From positions 1 through 64,000 of the forward strand of contig NZ_JAJQRC010000006.1 of the NCBI RefSeq assembly GCF_046533115.1: a stretch of DNA of 64,000 nucleotides. The letters run 5' to 3'. Shown here piece by piece: positions 34,038 through 42,446 of the stretch. A model generated the notes under the pieces. That model saw only the letters and a program-made list of their open reading frames with translations. It ran no database searches and was not told the origin of the DNA. The position numbers were made by a program, and so were the translations under genes. Source of the DNA: JAIRMO01 sp046533115 (lineage in GTDB: Bacteria > Spirochaetota > Spirochaetia > Treponematales > Breznakiellaceae). Position 1 is the first letter of the stretch. Each line of letters opens with the position of its first letter.

Positions 34038-34066
34038 AAAAAGCCCGGAGCCTGGGCCCCGGGTTT
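34038..34066 (-). terminator. Terminator of the secreted-protein gene
   Basis: On the minus strand CCCGG (34063-34059) pairs with CCGGG (34048-34044), followed by C and five T residues. It begins just after the stop codon at 34070. Confidence 0.6.
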
Positions 34067-34069
34067 ATC

Positions 34070-34519
34070 CTATCTCCAGTTTCGGAAATGGTGCCGGTGG
34101 TTGCCGGGGCCGCCCCAGGATTTGAAGTCCGGCTGGGGGTCTGCGGCCCCTTCGGCAAACTGCCTAAGCCCGGGGGACAGATCGTAGTCCTTGCCGTTAA
34201 AGCTCAGTTTAAGGACCCGAAGGAAGCGGTATTCCGGGGCGGCGGGCAGGGGGAACTCATACCCCTCCAGGGTTACCGGGGCCCCTTCTCTGAGTCCGTC
34301 CACAAACCCGATAAGCCGGTCGATACCCATGACATAATAGGTATTGCCCCCGCTTTCAAGGCCAATTCTGGCGTCGATGAGCGCCAAATTCCCGCTCACC
34401 GTAACTGCTTGGGGGGGTTCCGGCGGCGTCCGGGGCCCTCGGGCCCGGTCGCTTCCGTTCTGGGCGAAAAGGCCCACGGCCACCAGGGCCAGAATACTAA
34501 AAAGGATACTCCGTTTCAT
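34070..34519 (-). CDS. Small secreted protein of unknown function under sigma-54 control
   Basis: The 149-residue protein has a signal peptide, MKRSILFSILALVAVGLFAQ, cut after Ala-19. A Pro/Arg-rich stretch follows (RARGPRTPPEPPQ), then a compact domain (VSGNLALIDARIGLESGGNT, YYVMGIDRLIGFVDGLREGA) with a pattern seen in small OB-like or endolysin-inhibitor-like secreted domains. It ends WGGPGNHRHHFRNWR, a His/Arg-rich tail that might bind metal. The start at 34519 has a GAGGAG site 7 bases upstream. Transcription should come from the sigma-54 promoter at 34638-34654. No family recognised. Confidence 0.72.
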   Translation of the reverse strand: MKRSILFSILALVAVGLFAQNGSDRARGPRTPPEPPQAVTVSGNLALIDARIGLESGGNTYYVMGIDRLIGFVDGLREGAPVTLEGYEFPLPAAPEYRFLRVLKLSFNGKDYDLSPGLRQFAEGAADPQPDFKSWGGPGNHRHHFRNWR

Positions 34520-34637
34520 ATACGCTCCTCGCAAAAGCGGCCGCAGGGCCCGCTCTTGCATTAAAATCAACTCACCGCCTCAAGACACCAGGTCCTGCTG
34601 CGCCGGATAATCCGGTCTGGGGTTGTATATACTATAT

Positions 34638-34654
34638 AGCAAGAACCGTGCCAA
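34638..34654 (-). promoter_or_regulatory. Sigma-54 promoter of the secreted-protein gene
   Basis: On the minus strand TTGGCACGGTTCTTGCT is identical to the promoter at 32474. Transcription should begin near 34626, giving a leader of about 107 bases. The region upstream (34686-34760) carries TTCGTGG-type repeat arms. Confidence 0.85.
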
Positions 34655-34685
34655 GTTGGCGCAAAAAGCAAAAAAAATGAGGAAA

Positions 34686-34760
34686 TAACCACGAACCACC
34701 CGAACGTTTTGTTTGAAACGTCTTCTTGTTGGTGAGGATTCGTGTTGGTTCGTGGGTAAA
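34686..34760. repeat. TTCGTGG-type repeat, short degenerate copy
   Basis: TAACCACGAACCACCCGAACG on the left and GATTCGTGTTGGTTCGTG on the right form an imperfect inverted repeat around GTTTGAAACGTCTTC. It separates the sigma-54 promoter from the PIN toxin gene. Confidence 0.55.
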
Positions 34761-34829
34761 TATCTTTGGTATAGCATCCCGGCTGTTTGCGATGTTGGGG
34801 CCCGAAGCAAGTCCACGGCAACAAAGCTG

Positions 34830-35288
34830 TTATGAGCCGTTGCCTATTTCCATTTTTTGTATTTCTTTTATTTTTAAATATTGTGATGGTGTATATACTT
34901 TTATGGTTGATTTTTTATAGTCTTCTATGTTCCGCGTAATGATATAATCCATTTTATTTTCTACCGCGGTAAAATATTGCACCGCATCTTCAAAATCATT
35001 AAAGCCTGATTCCAATGCTTTTTGTATAATTTTATCATCAACAGGTAATACGGTTAATAGTAATCTGAGCTTTTTGAGAAAATTTATCGATGTGGTATGA
35101 TCCTTTAATTTCTTCTGGATATAATAGGTATTGGTAAAAATGACCGTGGATGTATATCCTTGGTATTCATCGGCTTCTACAAGATTTATTAATGTTATCG
35201 CTTCATTCACGTCATTTTTCAATAATTCATCCCGTTTAATGGAGATATCCAAAATAATATCATTATCAAAAAAGAGTTTTTCCTTCAT
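34830..35288 (-). CDS. PIN-domain toxin (VapC-like ribonuclease)
   Basis: The 152-residue protein has a PIN fold with acidic residues in FFDNDIILD (D8, D10) and in GFNDFEDAVQYFTA, then DYIITRNIEDY near the end. Such toxins cut tRNA or rRNA in a Mg-dependent way. It overlaps the upstream antitoxin by 4 bp. The pair is clearly more AT-rich than its neighbours, which suggests horizontal acquisition. The C-terminal tail (YLKIKEIQKMEIGNGS) is Lys-rich. Confidence 0.85.
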   Translation of the reverse strand: MKEKLFFDNDIILDISIKRDELLKNDVNEAITLINLVEADEYQGYTSTVIFTNTYYIQKKLKDHTTSINFLKKLRLLLTVLPVDDKIIQKALESGFNDFEDAVQYFTAVENKMDYIITRNIEDYKKSTIKVYTPSQYLKIKEIQKMEIGNGS

Positions 35289-35539
35289 AGGTATTTTTCC
35301 ATCAGTGCGTCAGTTAAAATATCTTGATAATCCGTATGCCCATTTACCTTGATTATACCAACCAATTCTTTTGTTATTGGACCCAGGGTAAGGTATTCAA
35401 TTTTTTTATCCACCGATGAAGATATTGAAGACAAATATTCTTCAACCAGTTTAGAAACGCTTCTTTTTTGATCTTTTGCGTATTTTTTAGCGTTTTCTAT
35501 TACCGTTTGATCGATACTTAACGTTAATTTTGTATACAT
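35285..35539 (-). CDS. Antitoxin of the PIN toxin pair (DUF6364-like)
   Basis: The 84-residue protein begins MYTKLTLSIDQTVIENAKKY, continuing AKDQKRSVSKLVEEYL. This is the ribbon-helix-helix-like pattern of small antitoxins (DUF6364 family). The second ATG is chosen, because GGAG lies 6 bases before it and directly abuts the first. The gene should be autoregulated through the inverted repeat just upstream. Its stop overlaps the toxin start. Confidence 0.8.
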   Translation of the reverse strand: MYTKLTLSIDQTVIENAKKYAKDQKRSVSKLVEEYLSSISSSVDKKIEYLTLGPITKELVGIIKVNGHTDYQDILTDALMEKYL

Positions 35540-35549
35540 AGCCATCTCC

Positions 35550-35579
35550 TACGTAATAATGTAAGGTATAATTTACGTA
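35550..35579 (-). promoter_or_regulatory. Operator of the toxin-antitoxin pair
   Basis: TACGTAA (35550-35556) and TTACGTA (35573-35579) are perfect inverted repeats flanking a TATACC-like -10 on the minus strand, 11 bases before the antitoxin ATG. The layout fits autorepression by the antitoxin. The rest of the gap up to 35810 holds one TTCGTGTGGTTCG arm at about 35718 and nothing else visible. Confidence 0.6.
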
Positions 35580-35810
35580 CTGTCCATATATTTTTTGATG
35601 TTTTTGCAATTTTTAGGCAATGCCGCATATCGTAGTAAGTGTTGATACTACCTTAACAGAATATAAAAAAGACGGATTAAAAATAGTGTTCTAAGAACCG
35701 GTCAATAGGATACTGCTTTTGTTCGTGTGGTTCGCGGTTAATTTTCTTTAATTTCAGTGTCAGCCGTCATTATATGGGTAAAATTTACCCAGGGGGACAA
35801 TTTTACCCGC

Positions 35811-37127
35811 TTAGCCGGCGGCAAAAAAGCGTTTTTTTTCGGCCCAGAGACCCAGGGAGGGGTTGGGAATAAAAAAGATCGTCTCGCCGTCGGGGAGGGT
35901 TTGTTTTCCGGGCCTGAGGGCGTTGGGGGCATAGCGTTTCAGGGCCTGGTCCAGGTCACCCCAGGCATAACCGGCGGCCTCAATTTCGTTGCGGCTGAGG
36001 CCCGGACCGGGGCAGTACCGCACGGTGAAACGGCCCTCGGGGGAGCCGTGGATGAGGTGGGCCGCCACGCTGAGGTTTTCCGCCAGGTCCGGTTCCTTTT
36101 CCGCCAGATCCCGGATTGCGGCCCCGGAACGGTATCCGTAGCGGCGGATCAGGGCGTCAAGGGCCGGATCTTCCCCAAAGCCCTGGAGGCCCGGGGCGAG
36201 GATCAGGAGTTCCCCCCCGTCGGCAATGGCCATCCGGGTCCGGTATATGGCCTTGTTCCCCAGCCAGGTGGTACGGTATTGGCCGCCGTCCAGGTAAACC
36301 ACGGCTTTTTCCACGGGCTCATCCAGGAGATCCAGGTTGACCTCCCGGGCCAGGGCCGCGGCCTTTTCAAAACAGTCCCTGCCAAAGCCGATATACAGGC
36401 CCCGGACCACGGGAGCCCCGAGGGGGGCGGCCTCCGCAGGGCCCCGGCTGCCCACCACGGTAAGCGCCCAGAGGATGGGGGGAAGCGCATGGCCGAAACG
36501 GCGGAGGCCCTCGTCAAATAAGGCCCGGACCGGGTTGTCGATCCGCCCCAGGAGCCGTTCCAGGCCGTAACGGGCCCCCACAAAATGGCTCTTGTCAATG
36601 GCCTCTTTGCCGCCGGTTCCCACCAGGATATTTTTACTGTGATTGGCCATTCCCGCCACTTCATGGGGCACCACCTGACCTATGGAGAGGATCAGGGAAA
36701 AACCGCCGTCCCGGAGCATACGGTTGACCTGTACCGGCCAGTCAAAATACACCCCGCCGGTATGCCCCACCCACTCCGCCTCCAGGCGGCCCAATTCCAC
36801 CACATCCCGCCGCCAGTCGTGGACCCGGAACCGGTCCGGGGGCGTACCGGGGAACATGCGGCGTAACTCGGCAGGGCCCATGGCAAAGTGGGTCCCCAGG
36901 GCGGGTAACACCAGCCCCAAACGGCCGCGCCGGGACAGTTCCCGGACGGCGATATCCGTGAGGAACCCGGCCCGGGAATGGTACCGGGTTATGTCCGGGG
37001 GCAGGATAAGGACGGGCCCCGAACCGCCCGCTTCCCCCAGGGCCCGGTTCAGGGCATCGGAGAAAAGTTCGTCCAGGGCCTCATCGGCCAGTTCCAAATC
37101 CGCCCGGCCCCGGGCAGTAACGGTCAT
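35811..37127 (-). CDS. LarA-like nickel-pincer racemase homologue (DUF2088)
   Basis: The protein is homologous to lactate racemase LarA and relatives, which use a nickel-pincer cofactor to move hydride on 2-hydroxy acids. Family motifs are ILPPDITRYHSR, VLPALGTHFAMG with a catalytic-type His, and IGQVVPHEVAGMANHSKNIL with the His/Lys pair that binds the cofactor. KEAIDKSHFVG supplies another His. The usual larB, larC and larE maturation genes are not in this window. The start at MTVTARG is preferred; a TTG at 37178 would overlap the upstream phosphofructokinase stop. Its true substrate is unknown. Confidence 0.8.
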   Translation of the reverse strand: MTVTARGRADLELADEALDELFSDALNRALGEAGGSGPVLILPPDITRYHSRAGFLTDIAVRELSRRGRLGLVLPALGTHFAMGPAELRRMFPGTPPDRFRVHDWRRDVVELGRLEAEWVGHTGGVYFDWPVQVNRMLRDGGFSLILSIGQVVPHEVAGMANHSKNILVGTGGKEAIDKSHFVGARYGLERLLGRIDNPVRALFDEGLRRFGHALPPILWALTVVGSRGPAEAAPLGAPVVRGLYIGFGRDCFEKAAALAREVNLDLLDEPVEKAVVYLDGGQYRTTWLGNKAIYRTRMAIADGGELLILAPGLQGFGEDPALDALIRRYGYRSGAAIRDLAEKEPDLAENLSVAAHLIHGSPEGRFTVRYCPGPGLSRNEIEAAGYAWGDLDQALKRYAPNALRPGKQTLPDGETIFFIPNPSLGLWAEKKRFFAAG

Positions 37128-37170
37128 GGGGGGGGAGCCTTTCCCCGGTTTCGGAAAACACCCCGGGGGA

Positions 37171-38532
37171 TTACCCAATATCGTCTTCTTTGCCGAAGAT
37201 GGCCCCCATGGGGTTATTCACCATAAGGATGGGCTGATGGGTGGCGTCCAGGGTATCCCGCCAAAGGTTGCCTTCGGGGTCCACATGGCTGCGCTGGGAA
37301 ACGACCACCTTCATGGGCAAATGGACAAATTCGTTGTTCACCAGCCCTATCAGGACCTTGGTTTTACCCGCCATGGCCGCATGGGCCGCGGCGTTTCCCA
37401 GGCGTTCACAATAAATCGAATCACTGGGTGCCGCCGGGGCGGACCGGATCATATAACTGGGATCGATGTATTTCAGGTTGATCTCTATGCCTTTGGCGTC
37501 AAAATACTCCTGGATCTTGTCCTTCAAGTAGGTTCCCACATCTTCCATCTTGATGTTTCCCCCGGCGTCCTTTTTTACTTCCCGGATCAGCTGATCCTGC
37601 ATGGCCCCTTCGGCCACGATGACCACCGCGTGTTTGCGGGTCCGGAGCCGCTCCTCCAGGTGGTGCAGGAAACCGTTGGGGCCGTTCAGCTCAAAGGGAA
37701 TTTCCGGGACCAGGACAAAATTCACCTCGTGGCTGGCCAGGGCGGTATGGGCGGCGATAAAGCCCGACTCCCGGCCCATGAGTTTTACCAGGCCTATGCC
37801 GTTGATCTGGGAATGGGCCTCCATGTGGGCGGCGGTAACCACCTCCGCTGCCTTGGCCACCGCGGTATCGAAACCAAAGGATTTTTGGATGAAAGAAAAA
37901 TCATTATCCACGGTTTTGGGGATCCCGATCATGGCTATTTTGAGTTTCCGCCGGTCTATTTCTCCGGCGATATCCAGGGAGCCCCGCTGGGTCCCGTCGC
38001 CGCCTATGGTAAAAAGCATATTCAGGTTGAGTTTTTCCATGGCGTCCACGATCTTCGCCACTTCCCGGCCCCCTCCCCGGGCGCTCCCCAGGAAGGTGCC
38101 CCCTAATTTATGGATATCATCCACGATATCTGGGGTGAGTTCCTTGGTACCGTACTGGTACTCGGGCAGAAAACCCTTGTATCCATAGCGGATCCCCGAA
38201 ATACGGCGGACCCCGTAGCGGTACCAGAGGCAGCGGACAATGGCCCGGATCACGTCGTTGATCCCCGGACAAAGCCCGCCGCAGCTTACGATCCCCGCAT
38301 GTACGTGCTGGGGCATAAAATAGATGAACTCCCGCGGCCCGGCACACTCGAAAACCTGGCTCCGCTTAATCGGCGCCTGGACTCCCAGGGTTACCGCCGC
38401 GCTTAACCGGACAAATTCATCATCGGTCACATAATTGGCAATAAAATCGCCCCGGATCTTCGACATGGTCATCGGCGATTTAATGGACCGCTTCCCCAAT
38501 TCTTCTATACTAAAATCATAGGATACGCTCAT
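37171..38532 (-). CDS. 6-phosphofructokinase, probably ATP-dependent clade X
   Basis: The enzyme phosphorylates fructose 6-phosphate. The 453 residues and N-terminal extension place it with the long PFKs otherwise often labelled PPi-dependent. The phosphoryl-donor motif is GGDGTQRG (177-184), with Gly180 where strict PPi enzymes have Asp. The catalytic motif is PKTVDND (205-211), and GRESGFIAAH binds the sugar phosphate. The Gly suggests ATP use, as in trypanosomal and plant enzymes of this clade, though this needs assay. A promoter lies at 38560-38588 and the LarA gene follows. Confidence 0.9.
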   Translation of the reverse strand: MSVSYDFSIEELGKRSIKSPMTMSKIRGDFIANYVTDDEFVRLSAAVTLGVQAPIKRSQVFECAGPREFIYFMPQHVHAGIVSCGGLCPGINDVIRAIVRCLWYRYGVRRISGIRYGYKGFLPEYQYGTKELTPDIVDDIHKLGGTFLGSARGGGREVAKIVDAMEKLNLNMLFTIGGDGTQRGSLDIAGEIDRRKLKIAMIGIPKTVDNDFSFIQKSFGFDTAVAKAAEVVTAAHMEAHSQINGIGLVKLMGRESGFIAAHTALASHEVNFVLVPEIPFELNGPNGFLHHLEERLRTRKHAVVIVAEGAMQDQLIREVKKDAGGNIKMEDVGTYLKDKIQEYFDAKGIEINLKYIDPSYMIRSAPAAPSDSIYCERLGNAAAHAAMAGKTKVLIGLVNNEFVHLPMKVVVSQRSHVDPEGNLWRDTLDATHQPILMVNNPMGAIFGKEDDIG

Positions 38533-38559
38533 GGATGCCCCCTATTCCAATATACCTCT

Positions 38560-38588
38560 ATAGTATATATTCAAATATAATGAATCAA
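38560..38588 (-). promoter_or_regulatory. Promoter of the phosphofructokinase gene
   Basis: On the minus strand TTGATT (38588-38583) and TACTAT (38565-38560) are 17 bp apart. The short gap to slyX is otherwise AT-rich. Confidence 0.5.
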
Positions 38589-38792
38589 CAGGGCTTGGAG
38601 CCACGGATCGAAAAGATAGAAATAAAATTGGCTTTTCTGGAAGATTTTCTTAACCGTCTCCAGGAGGGGGTGACGGAACGGAATGCCCTGCTGGATAAAC
38701 TCTCCGCGGAGCATGAAGCCGTAAAGGACCGTCTGCGGCAGCTTTCCCAGGATATGGACTATATACCCAACCAAAAACCTCCCCACTATTAG
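38580..38792 (+). CDS. slyX: SlyX-family coiled-coil protein
   Basis: The 70-residue protein starts MNQQGLEPRIEKIEIKLAFL and is almost entirely an amphipathic helix predicted to form a coiled coil. It ends in a Pro-rich tail, NQKPPHY, typical of SlyX (SlyX ends in PPHY). The function of SlyX is unknown. It ends 7 bp before pbpC, so the two are probably cotranscribed. Confidence 0.85.
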   Translation: MNQQGLEPRIEKIEIKLAFLEDFLNRLQEGVTERNALLDKLSAEHEAVKDRLRQLSQDMDYIPNQKPPHY

Positions 38793-38799
38793 GGCGGGT

Positions 38800-41112
38800 A
38801 TGAAGAAGAAAGGAAGAGGGAATTCCGCCGGCGGAAAACGGAAATGGCTGCGAAGGCTTATCTTGGGGGCGGGGTGTATCCTGGGTATCCGGGCCGCCCT
38901 GGCCCTTTGGCCTTACCCGGAGTTGGAGCTTTTCCGGGGGCGGTCCTATGGTTTGGCTGTTCAGGACCGGACGGGCCGTACTCTGCGGGTTTTTCCCGCC
39001 CGTGACGGGGTCAGGCGGGAGTGGGCGGATCTGGAGGAGATCCCCGCCGGGGTGGTCAGGATTTTTCTCCGGGCTGAGGACCGGCGGTTTTACGTTCATC
39101 CCGGGGTGGACCCCCTGGCGGTGCTGGGAAGCGCCCTCCGGAACCTCCGGGAAGGGCGGATCGTCTCCGGGGCCTCTACCGTTACCATGCAGTTGGCCCG
39201 GCTGGTCCGGCCCCGTGCCGGCGGCCTTGGGGGAAAACTCCGGGAAGCCGGGGATGCCCTCAGGCTGGAGGCCAGGTTATCGAAAAAAGAGATCCTGGAA
39301 CTCTGGCTGAATAACATCCCCTTTGGAAGCAATATCGAGGGGCTCCCGGCCATGGGCCGGGCCCGGTTCGGCAGGCCCGTGGCGGCCCTGGATGAGAGCC
39401 GGGCGGCGCTCCTGGCCATGGTTCCCCGGCGGCCCAGCCGCTACGATCCCGCGGTCAACCCCGAGGCGGCGGTAAGCGCGGCCCTGGCCTTTTCGGCCCG
39501 GTGCGCCCTGGGCTTGAAGGAAGCCGCCCTTTGGGAAGCCGCCGGCGAGGCCGCCCAGGAGGGGGTACTTTTAGAGAAGGCCCCCTTTTTTGCCCCCCAT
39601 TTTACCGAGGCCATTGCCGCTTCCCTCAGGGCCGCCGGAAATTCCCCTCCCCTCCCCTGGGTGCGGAGTACCCTGGACCTGAATTTTCAAACCTACGGTG
39701 AAGAGCTTCTCCAGGGCGCACTGGGCCAACTGCGGAACCACCGGGTGACCAACGGGGCGATTTTGGCCATTGAAAACGATACCGGGGCAATCCGGGTATA
39801 TGTGGGGTCCGCTTCCTGGTTTGCCGAGGAGTCTTCCGGCAAGATCGACGGGGTCCGGGTCATCAACCAGCCCGGGTCCTGCCTTAAACCCTTCCTTTAC
39901 GCCCTGGCCCTGGATTCGGGATTTGGCCCCCAGGACATACTGCCGGATCTTCCCACGATCTTCGGCGGCAGCGAGGCCTATGTGCCCGCCAATTTTAACC
40001 GCCGTTTTAACGGGCCGGTCCGGCTCCGGGTGGCCCTGGCCTCCTCCCTTAATATCCCCGCGGTGTATATGATTGAGCGCCTGGGGGTCGGGGCCTTTGA
40101 GGACTTTTTGGTTTCCCTGGGCTTTGATTCCATTGCCGCTTCCCGGGGCGTCCACGGAAGCGGTCTGGCCCTGGGGAACGGGGAGGTGAGCCTCGCGGAA
40201 CTGGTTCGGGCCTTTTCGGTCTTTCCCCGGGGCGGCTCCCTGGTACCTCTTAACTATATAGAAGAAACCGGCCAGGGGCTTGAAGATTCCGGCCCCCTGG
40301 GGGGCGGGGAAAGCCGGCAGGTCATGTCCCCCTACGCGGCCTGGGTGATCTCCGACGTGCTGGCGGACCGGGCGAGCCGTTTTACCGGATTCGGACCGGC
40401 TCCGGTTCTGGCGACGCCCTTCTCGTCGATGTTCAAAACCGGTACCGCCAATCAGTTTCAGCATATCTGGGCCCTGGGCGCGTCCCGGCGCTTTACCGTG
40501 GGGGTCTGGATGGGCAATTTTTCCGGGGAGACCGTCATAGGCTCCACGGGGAGTTCCATTCCCGCCCGGATCGCCGCGGAGCTCCTGCGGGCCCTGGAAA
40601 CAACGGGCTCCCGGGACGGGCCGGTGGGGGGCGATCCGCCGGAATTGGCCGCCGCCGTGTCGATCTGCGCCTTGTCCGGTATGGCCGCGGGGCCCGATTG
40701 CGGGGGGACCCTCCGGGAATGGCTGCTCCCGGACCGGATCCCCCCTCCCTGTACCTGGCACCAACGGACCGGCCTGGTCTATCCCCCGGAATACCAGGCC
40801 TGGCTTGAGGAACGGTTCCACTCGGGCCGGGCCGGGAATCGGGCCGGGGGAACATCCGGCCCCCGGATCAGGATCCCCGTCTCCGGTTCGGTGTTTTACC
40901 TGGACCCCAGCCTGCCCCCGGAGGCCCAGGCCCTGCGGCTTGAAACCTCGGGCTTCGGCCCCGAAGCCCCGGTATATATCGACCAGATCCTTCAGGGCGT
41001 CCTCAACCCCGCAGGGGTCTTCGCCCTGCCCCTATTCCGGGGCCGCCATCAGGTAACGGTAGAGGACGATACCGGCGCAACAGCCTGGGCGGACTTTGAG
41101 GTACGTGGTTAA
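38800..41112 (+). CDS. pbpC: Penicillin-binding protein 1C, bifunctional
   Basis: This is a peptidoglycan synthase with an N-terminal membrane anchor (LRRLILGAGCILGIRAALAL). The transglycosylase (family 51) has EDRRFYVHPGVDP with the catalytic Glu, then SGASTVTMQLARL and KKEILELWLNNIPFG. The transpeptidase domain has the serine motif in NQPGSCLKPFLYAL (SxxK = SCLK), SSLNIPA as SxN and FKTGTANQF as KTG. The C-terminal BiPBP_C region (about 690-770) is typical of PBP1C. The length of 770 residues is normal. Confidence 0.95.
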   Translation: MKKKGRGNSAGGKRKWLRRLILGAGCILGIRAALALWPYPELELFRGRSYGLAVQDRTGRTLRVFPARDGVRREWADLEEIPAGVVRIFLRAEDRRFYVHPGVDPLAVLGSALRNLREGRIVSGASTVTMQLARLVRPRAGGLGGKLREAGDALRLEARLSKKEILELWLNNIPFGSNIEGLPAMGRARFGRPVAALDESRAALLAMVPRRPSRYDPAVNPEAAVSAALAFSARCALGLKEAALWEAAGEAAQEGVLLEKAPFFAPHFTEAIAASLRAAGNSPPLPWVRSTLDLNFQTYGEELLQGALGQLRNHRVTNGAILAIENDTGAIRVYVGSASWFAEESSGKIDGVRVINQPGSCLKPFLYALALDSGFGPQDILPDLPTIFGGSEAYVPANFNRRFNGPVRLRVALASSLNIPAVYMIERLGVGAFEDFLVSLGFDSIAASRGVHGSGLALGNGEVSLAELVRAFSVFPRGGSLVPLNYIEETGQGLEDSGPLGGGESRQVMSPYAAWVISDVLADRASRFTGFGPAPVLATPFSSMFKTGTANQFQHIWALGASRRFTVGVWMGNFSGETVIGSTGSSIPARIAAELLRALETTGSRDGPVGGDPPELAAAVSICALSGMAAGPDCGGTLREWLLPDRIPPPCTWHQRTGLVYPPEYQAWLEERFHSGRAGNRAGGTSGPRIRIPVSGSVFYLDPSLPPEAQALRLETSGFGPEAPVYIDQILQGVLNPAGVFALPLFRGRHQVTVEDDTGATAWADFEVRG

Positions 41113-41226
41113 ATTTCTTTGTTTTTTTCAGGTCCAGGGCAAAAATTCCCCAAAATTCGTCACTTTTTTAAAAAAAACTAAAGCAGCCTGCATCCCAATG
41201 CCATATATAGTACAGGAGGCTTTGGA

Positions 41227-42321
41227 ATGATAAAGCGGATAAGCAAACACCGCCTGGGGTTCATACTGCTATTTTTGGGGCTCAACAGTTGTTCGGTGGC
41301 TTCGGCCCCGGATGTACCGGGGACCGTAAGCGTCGCCGCCTGGAATGTACAGGCCCTATTTGACGGAATTGAGACCGGGAACGAATATGGGGAATACACC
41401 CCTTCGTCGGGGTGGTCGGAAGAAAAATACCGGGCCCGGTTAAGCTTCCTCTCCCAGGGGGTGGACCAACTGGCAGCGGATATCCTGGCGCTGCTGGAGG
41501 TGGAAAACCCCCAAATTCTGGAAACCCTTGCTTCGGAAACCGGGGGGAAACAAACATATTCCTGGACTTTTTTCGCCAATAACCCGGAGGCTTCCCTGGG
41601 GATCGGCGTTCTCAGCCGCTTCCCCTTTACCAAGACCAAAACCCATTCCGCGGTTTACGGGACGGAAGCCACCCCCCGGCCTATTTTGGAGCTCTGGCTG
41701 CTGCCCGACGGCCAGCCCCTGGTTCTTTTTATCTGCCATTGGAAATCAAAACTCGGGGGGGATAAAAACACCGAATCCCTCCGCCGGGCTTCGGCCTGGA
41801 TTATTAACCGCAGGATGGAGGAGATACAGCAAGAAAATCCCGGGGTACCGGTGATAATCCTGGGGGATCTCAATGAAAATCATGATGAATTTTACCGCCA
41901 AAGGGGCTCCTACCTCAGCGCCCTGCTCCCGGACGATCCCACGGCAGCCGAATCCGCCAGCCAAATTCCCGCCGGGGCCCGGGTTTACGATGATTTTCTT
42001 ATTATCAGCGGGGAAAAACCGCCCCGGGCGGAACATTTCCCCTCCGGTTCCCGGGCGTTTTATTCTCCCTGGGGCATTGAATTATCCCAAGGGTCCTATC
42101 ATTACCAGGATGACTGGGAAACCATCGATCATCTGCTCTTGTCCGAGGCCCTATTTGACCAGTTGGGCTGGGATTTTGATTCCTGTCAGGTGATGGCCCA
42201 GGAACCCTTCCTCAATGCCCAGGGGTATCCCAACGCCTATAACCCCCGTACCGGCCTGGGACTCAGCGACCACCTCCCCCTCAAGCTGGTCCTCAGGGGC
42301 GCCCCCGGTGGATCACCGTGA
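41227..42321 (+). CDS. Endonuclease/exonuclease/phosphatase-family lipoprotein
   Basis: The signal peptide ends LLFLGLNSC, making Cys22 the likely lipidated residue. The EEP domain has AAWNVQALFDG (N-terminal Asn), LALLEVENPQILE (metal-binding Glu), ICHWKSK with His, VIILGDLNENHDEF (Asp and Asn) and LGLSDHLPLKLVL (the closing Asp-His pair). The full set of catalytic residues suggests an active extracytoplasmic nuclease or phosphodiesterase. In an organism with pentose and nucleoside salvage it could feed nucleic acid degradation, an inference. An AGGAGG site precedes the ATG. Confidence 0.88.
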   Translation: MIKRISKHRLGFILLFLGLNSCSVASAPDVPGTVSVAAWNVQALFDGIETGNEYGEYTPSSGWSEEKYRARLSFLSQGVDQLAADILALLEVENPQILETLASETGGKQTYSWTFFANNPEASLGIGVLSRFPFTKTKTHSAVYGTEATPRPILELWLLPDGQPLVLFICHWKSKLGGDKNTESLRRASAWIINRRMEEIQQENPGVPVIILGDLNENHDEFYRQRGSYLSALLPDDPTAAESASQIPAGARVYDDFLIISGEKPPRAEHFPSGSRAFYSPWGIELSQGSYHYQDDWETIDHLLLSEALFDQLGWDFDSCQVMAQEPFLNAQGYPNAYNPRTGLGLSDHLPLKLVLRGAPGGSP

Positions 42322-42389
42322 ATTTTTACCGAAATTTAAAAAAAAGCGAAAAAAAAGATGATTTTTTTGAAAAATTTTGTTATTCTCCC

Positions 42390-42418
42390 TTTACATTTTT
42401 TTTCACCTATGCTATGTT
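42390..42418 (+). promoter_or_regulatory. Promoter of the flavodoxin gene
   Basis: TTTACA (42390-42395), 17 bp, TATGTT (42413-42418). Just downstream GTTAG-ttaaag-CTAAC is a small inverted repeat overlapping the likely start site. The 60 bp upstream consist of A and T tracts. Confidence 0.55.
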
Positions 42419-42446
42419 AGTTAAAGCTAACTGACAGGAGATCCCG

